Notes under the pieces: generated by a model
What the model saw: only the letters and a program-made list of their open reading frames with translations
Database searches by the model: none
What the model was told of the DNA's origin: nothing
Assembly (NCBI GenBank): GCA_947477885.1
Contig: CANJUD010000012.1
Coordinates: 53,725 to 117,724, forward strand
DNA from: Bacteroidota bacterium
Lineage (GTDB): Bacteria; Bacteroidota; Bacteroidia; UKL13-3
Length of the DNA: 64,000 nucleotides
Reading direction: 5' to 3'
Shown here: in pieces, positions 63,677-64,000 of the stretch
Layout: every line of letters begins with the position of its first letter
How positions within the stretch are numbered: position 1 is the stretch's first letter
Program-made: the position numbers and the translations under genes

Positions 63677-63816
63677 GCCTCTGGTTGTGTGTTTTCACCG
63701 ACCAGTACCGTGCTCACTAAAGTGTATATAGTGCGGTAGAAAGCTCTGCGTCTCCGTCTCCGTATGTGGTTGGTGATGGTTCTCCCGAATCTTATTCGGG
63801 ACCGCTCACCATACCA
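63677..63816 (+). repeat. 140-bp direct repeat, copy 1
   Basis: From gcctctggttgtgtg to accgctcaccatacca. It contains the ggtcg-type hairpin end, gtgtatatagtgcggtag, a ctccgtctccg tandem, and the hairpin cccgaatcttattcggg. Differs from copy 2 at two adjacent bases (tg versus ca). Confidence 0.95.
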
Positions 63817-63860
63817 AACCACAGGCAGGTCAGGGGTGAGTGTGGCAGTGAAAGCACTCT

Positions 63861-64000
63861 GCCTCTGGTCATGTGTTTTCACCGACCAGTACCGTGCTCA
63901 CTAAAGTGTATATAGTGCGGTAGAAAGCTCTGCGTCTCCGTCTCCGTATGTGGTTGGTGATGGTTCTCCCGAATCTTATTCGGGACCGCTCACCATACCA
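63861..64000 (+). repeat. 140-bp direct repeat, copy 2, running to the window edge
   Basis: Offset 184 bp from copy 1 and 138 of 140 bases identical. It reaches base 64000, so the array probably continues beyond the window. The 44 bp between the copies (63817-63860) contain aaccacaggcaggtcagggg. Confidence 0.95.

Noticed and set aside
63538..63882. 114-codon minus-strand frame across the terminal repeats
   Set aside because: It consists of translated hairpin repeats and the microsatellite (residues repeat GENTQPEAGRN), not a protein gene.

Overview
The window reads as chromosomal DNA of an AT-rich, aerobic, heterotrophic member of the Bacteroidota. Four things support this. Two giant secreted PKD-repeat proteins end in the gliding-motility/type IX secretion C-terminal domain. 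The primary sigma factor is short and lacks region 1.1. Many genes carry the Bacteroidota -7 box TAnnTTTG, five of them with an upstream TTG. Families such as DUF4292, Porin_O_P and DUF6427 are typical of the phylum. Genus cannot be assigned from the sequence alone. No tRNA, rRNA, CRISPR array, prophage or insertion sequence was recognised.

Layout. 0-3 kb: end of a TPR gene, a DUF4292 lipoprotein and an EnvC-like LytM protein in one tight run. 3-6 kb: anmK with a FucP-type sugar permease, suggesting cell-wall sugar salvage. 6-12 kb: hppD (tyrosine breakdown), a small putative outer-membrane protein, metK, tadA and aspS. 12-20 kb: an NTF2-like protein, a DUF6427 membrane protein, a large TPR protein, DUF2461, a probably frameshifted glycosyltransferase-like membrane protein, an RsmI-type methylase, a LuxE-like acyl-activating protein and a very acidic small protein. 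20-24 kb: PiT phosphate transporter and a phosphate-porin-family protein around a 0.9 kb gene-free stretch. 24-32 kb: priA; nnr, broken by an in-frame TAG; an RluB-type pseudouridine synthase with a nine-fold 19-residue repeat; and an amino-acid permease. 32-38.6 kb: an outer-membrane protein behind a ten-base homopolymer, a 1640-residue PKD protein and a small secreted protein. 38.6-47 kb: mfd, xseA-xseB, rpoD and an ABC exporter. 47-54 kb: two FKBP-type proteins (one with three FKBP domains), a TraB/GumN protein, lhgO, hutH and era. 54-61.4 kb: a ~2400-residue surface protein with an IgGFc-binding-like head and about 22 PKD repeats. 61.5-64 kb: an accessory end with two nucleotidyltransferase modules, one a HEPN/MNT toxin-antitoxin pair, embedded in hairpin repeats and a 184-bp-period direct repeat.

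Two themes cut across the genes. First, several genes have a -7 box whose last base lies only 5-10 nt before the best start codon (tadA, DUF6427, LuxE-like, priA, mfd, xseA, hutH), which implies leaderless or nearly leaderless mRNAs and corrects several starts. Second, almost every intergenic gap holds palindromes or short tandem words, some of which run into reading frames. hppD, hutH, lhgO and the amino-acid permease together suggest amino-acid catabolism. The rest is mostly housekeeping (repair, translation, envelope).
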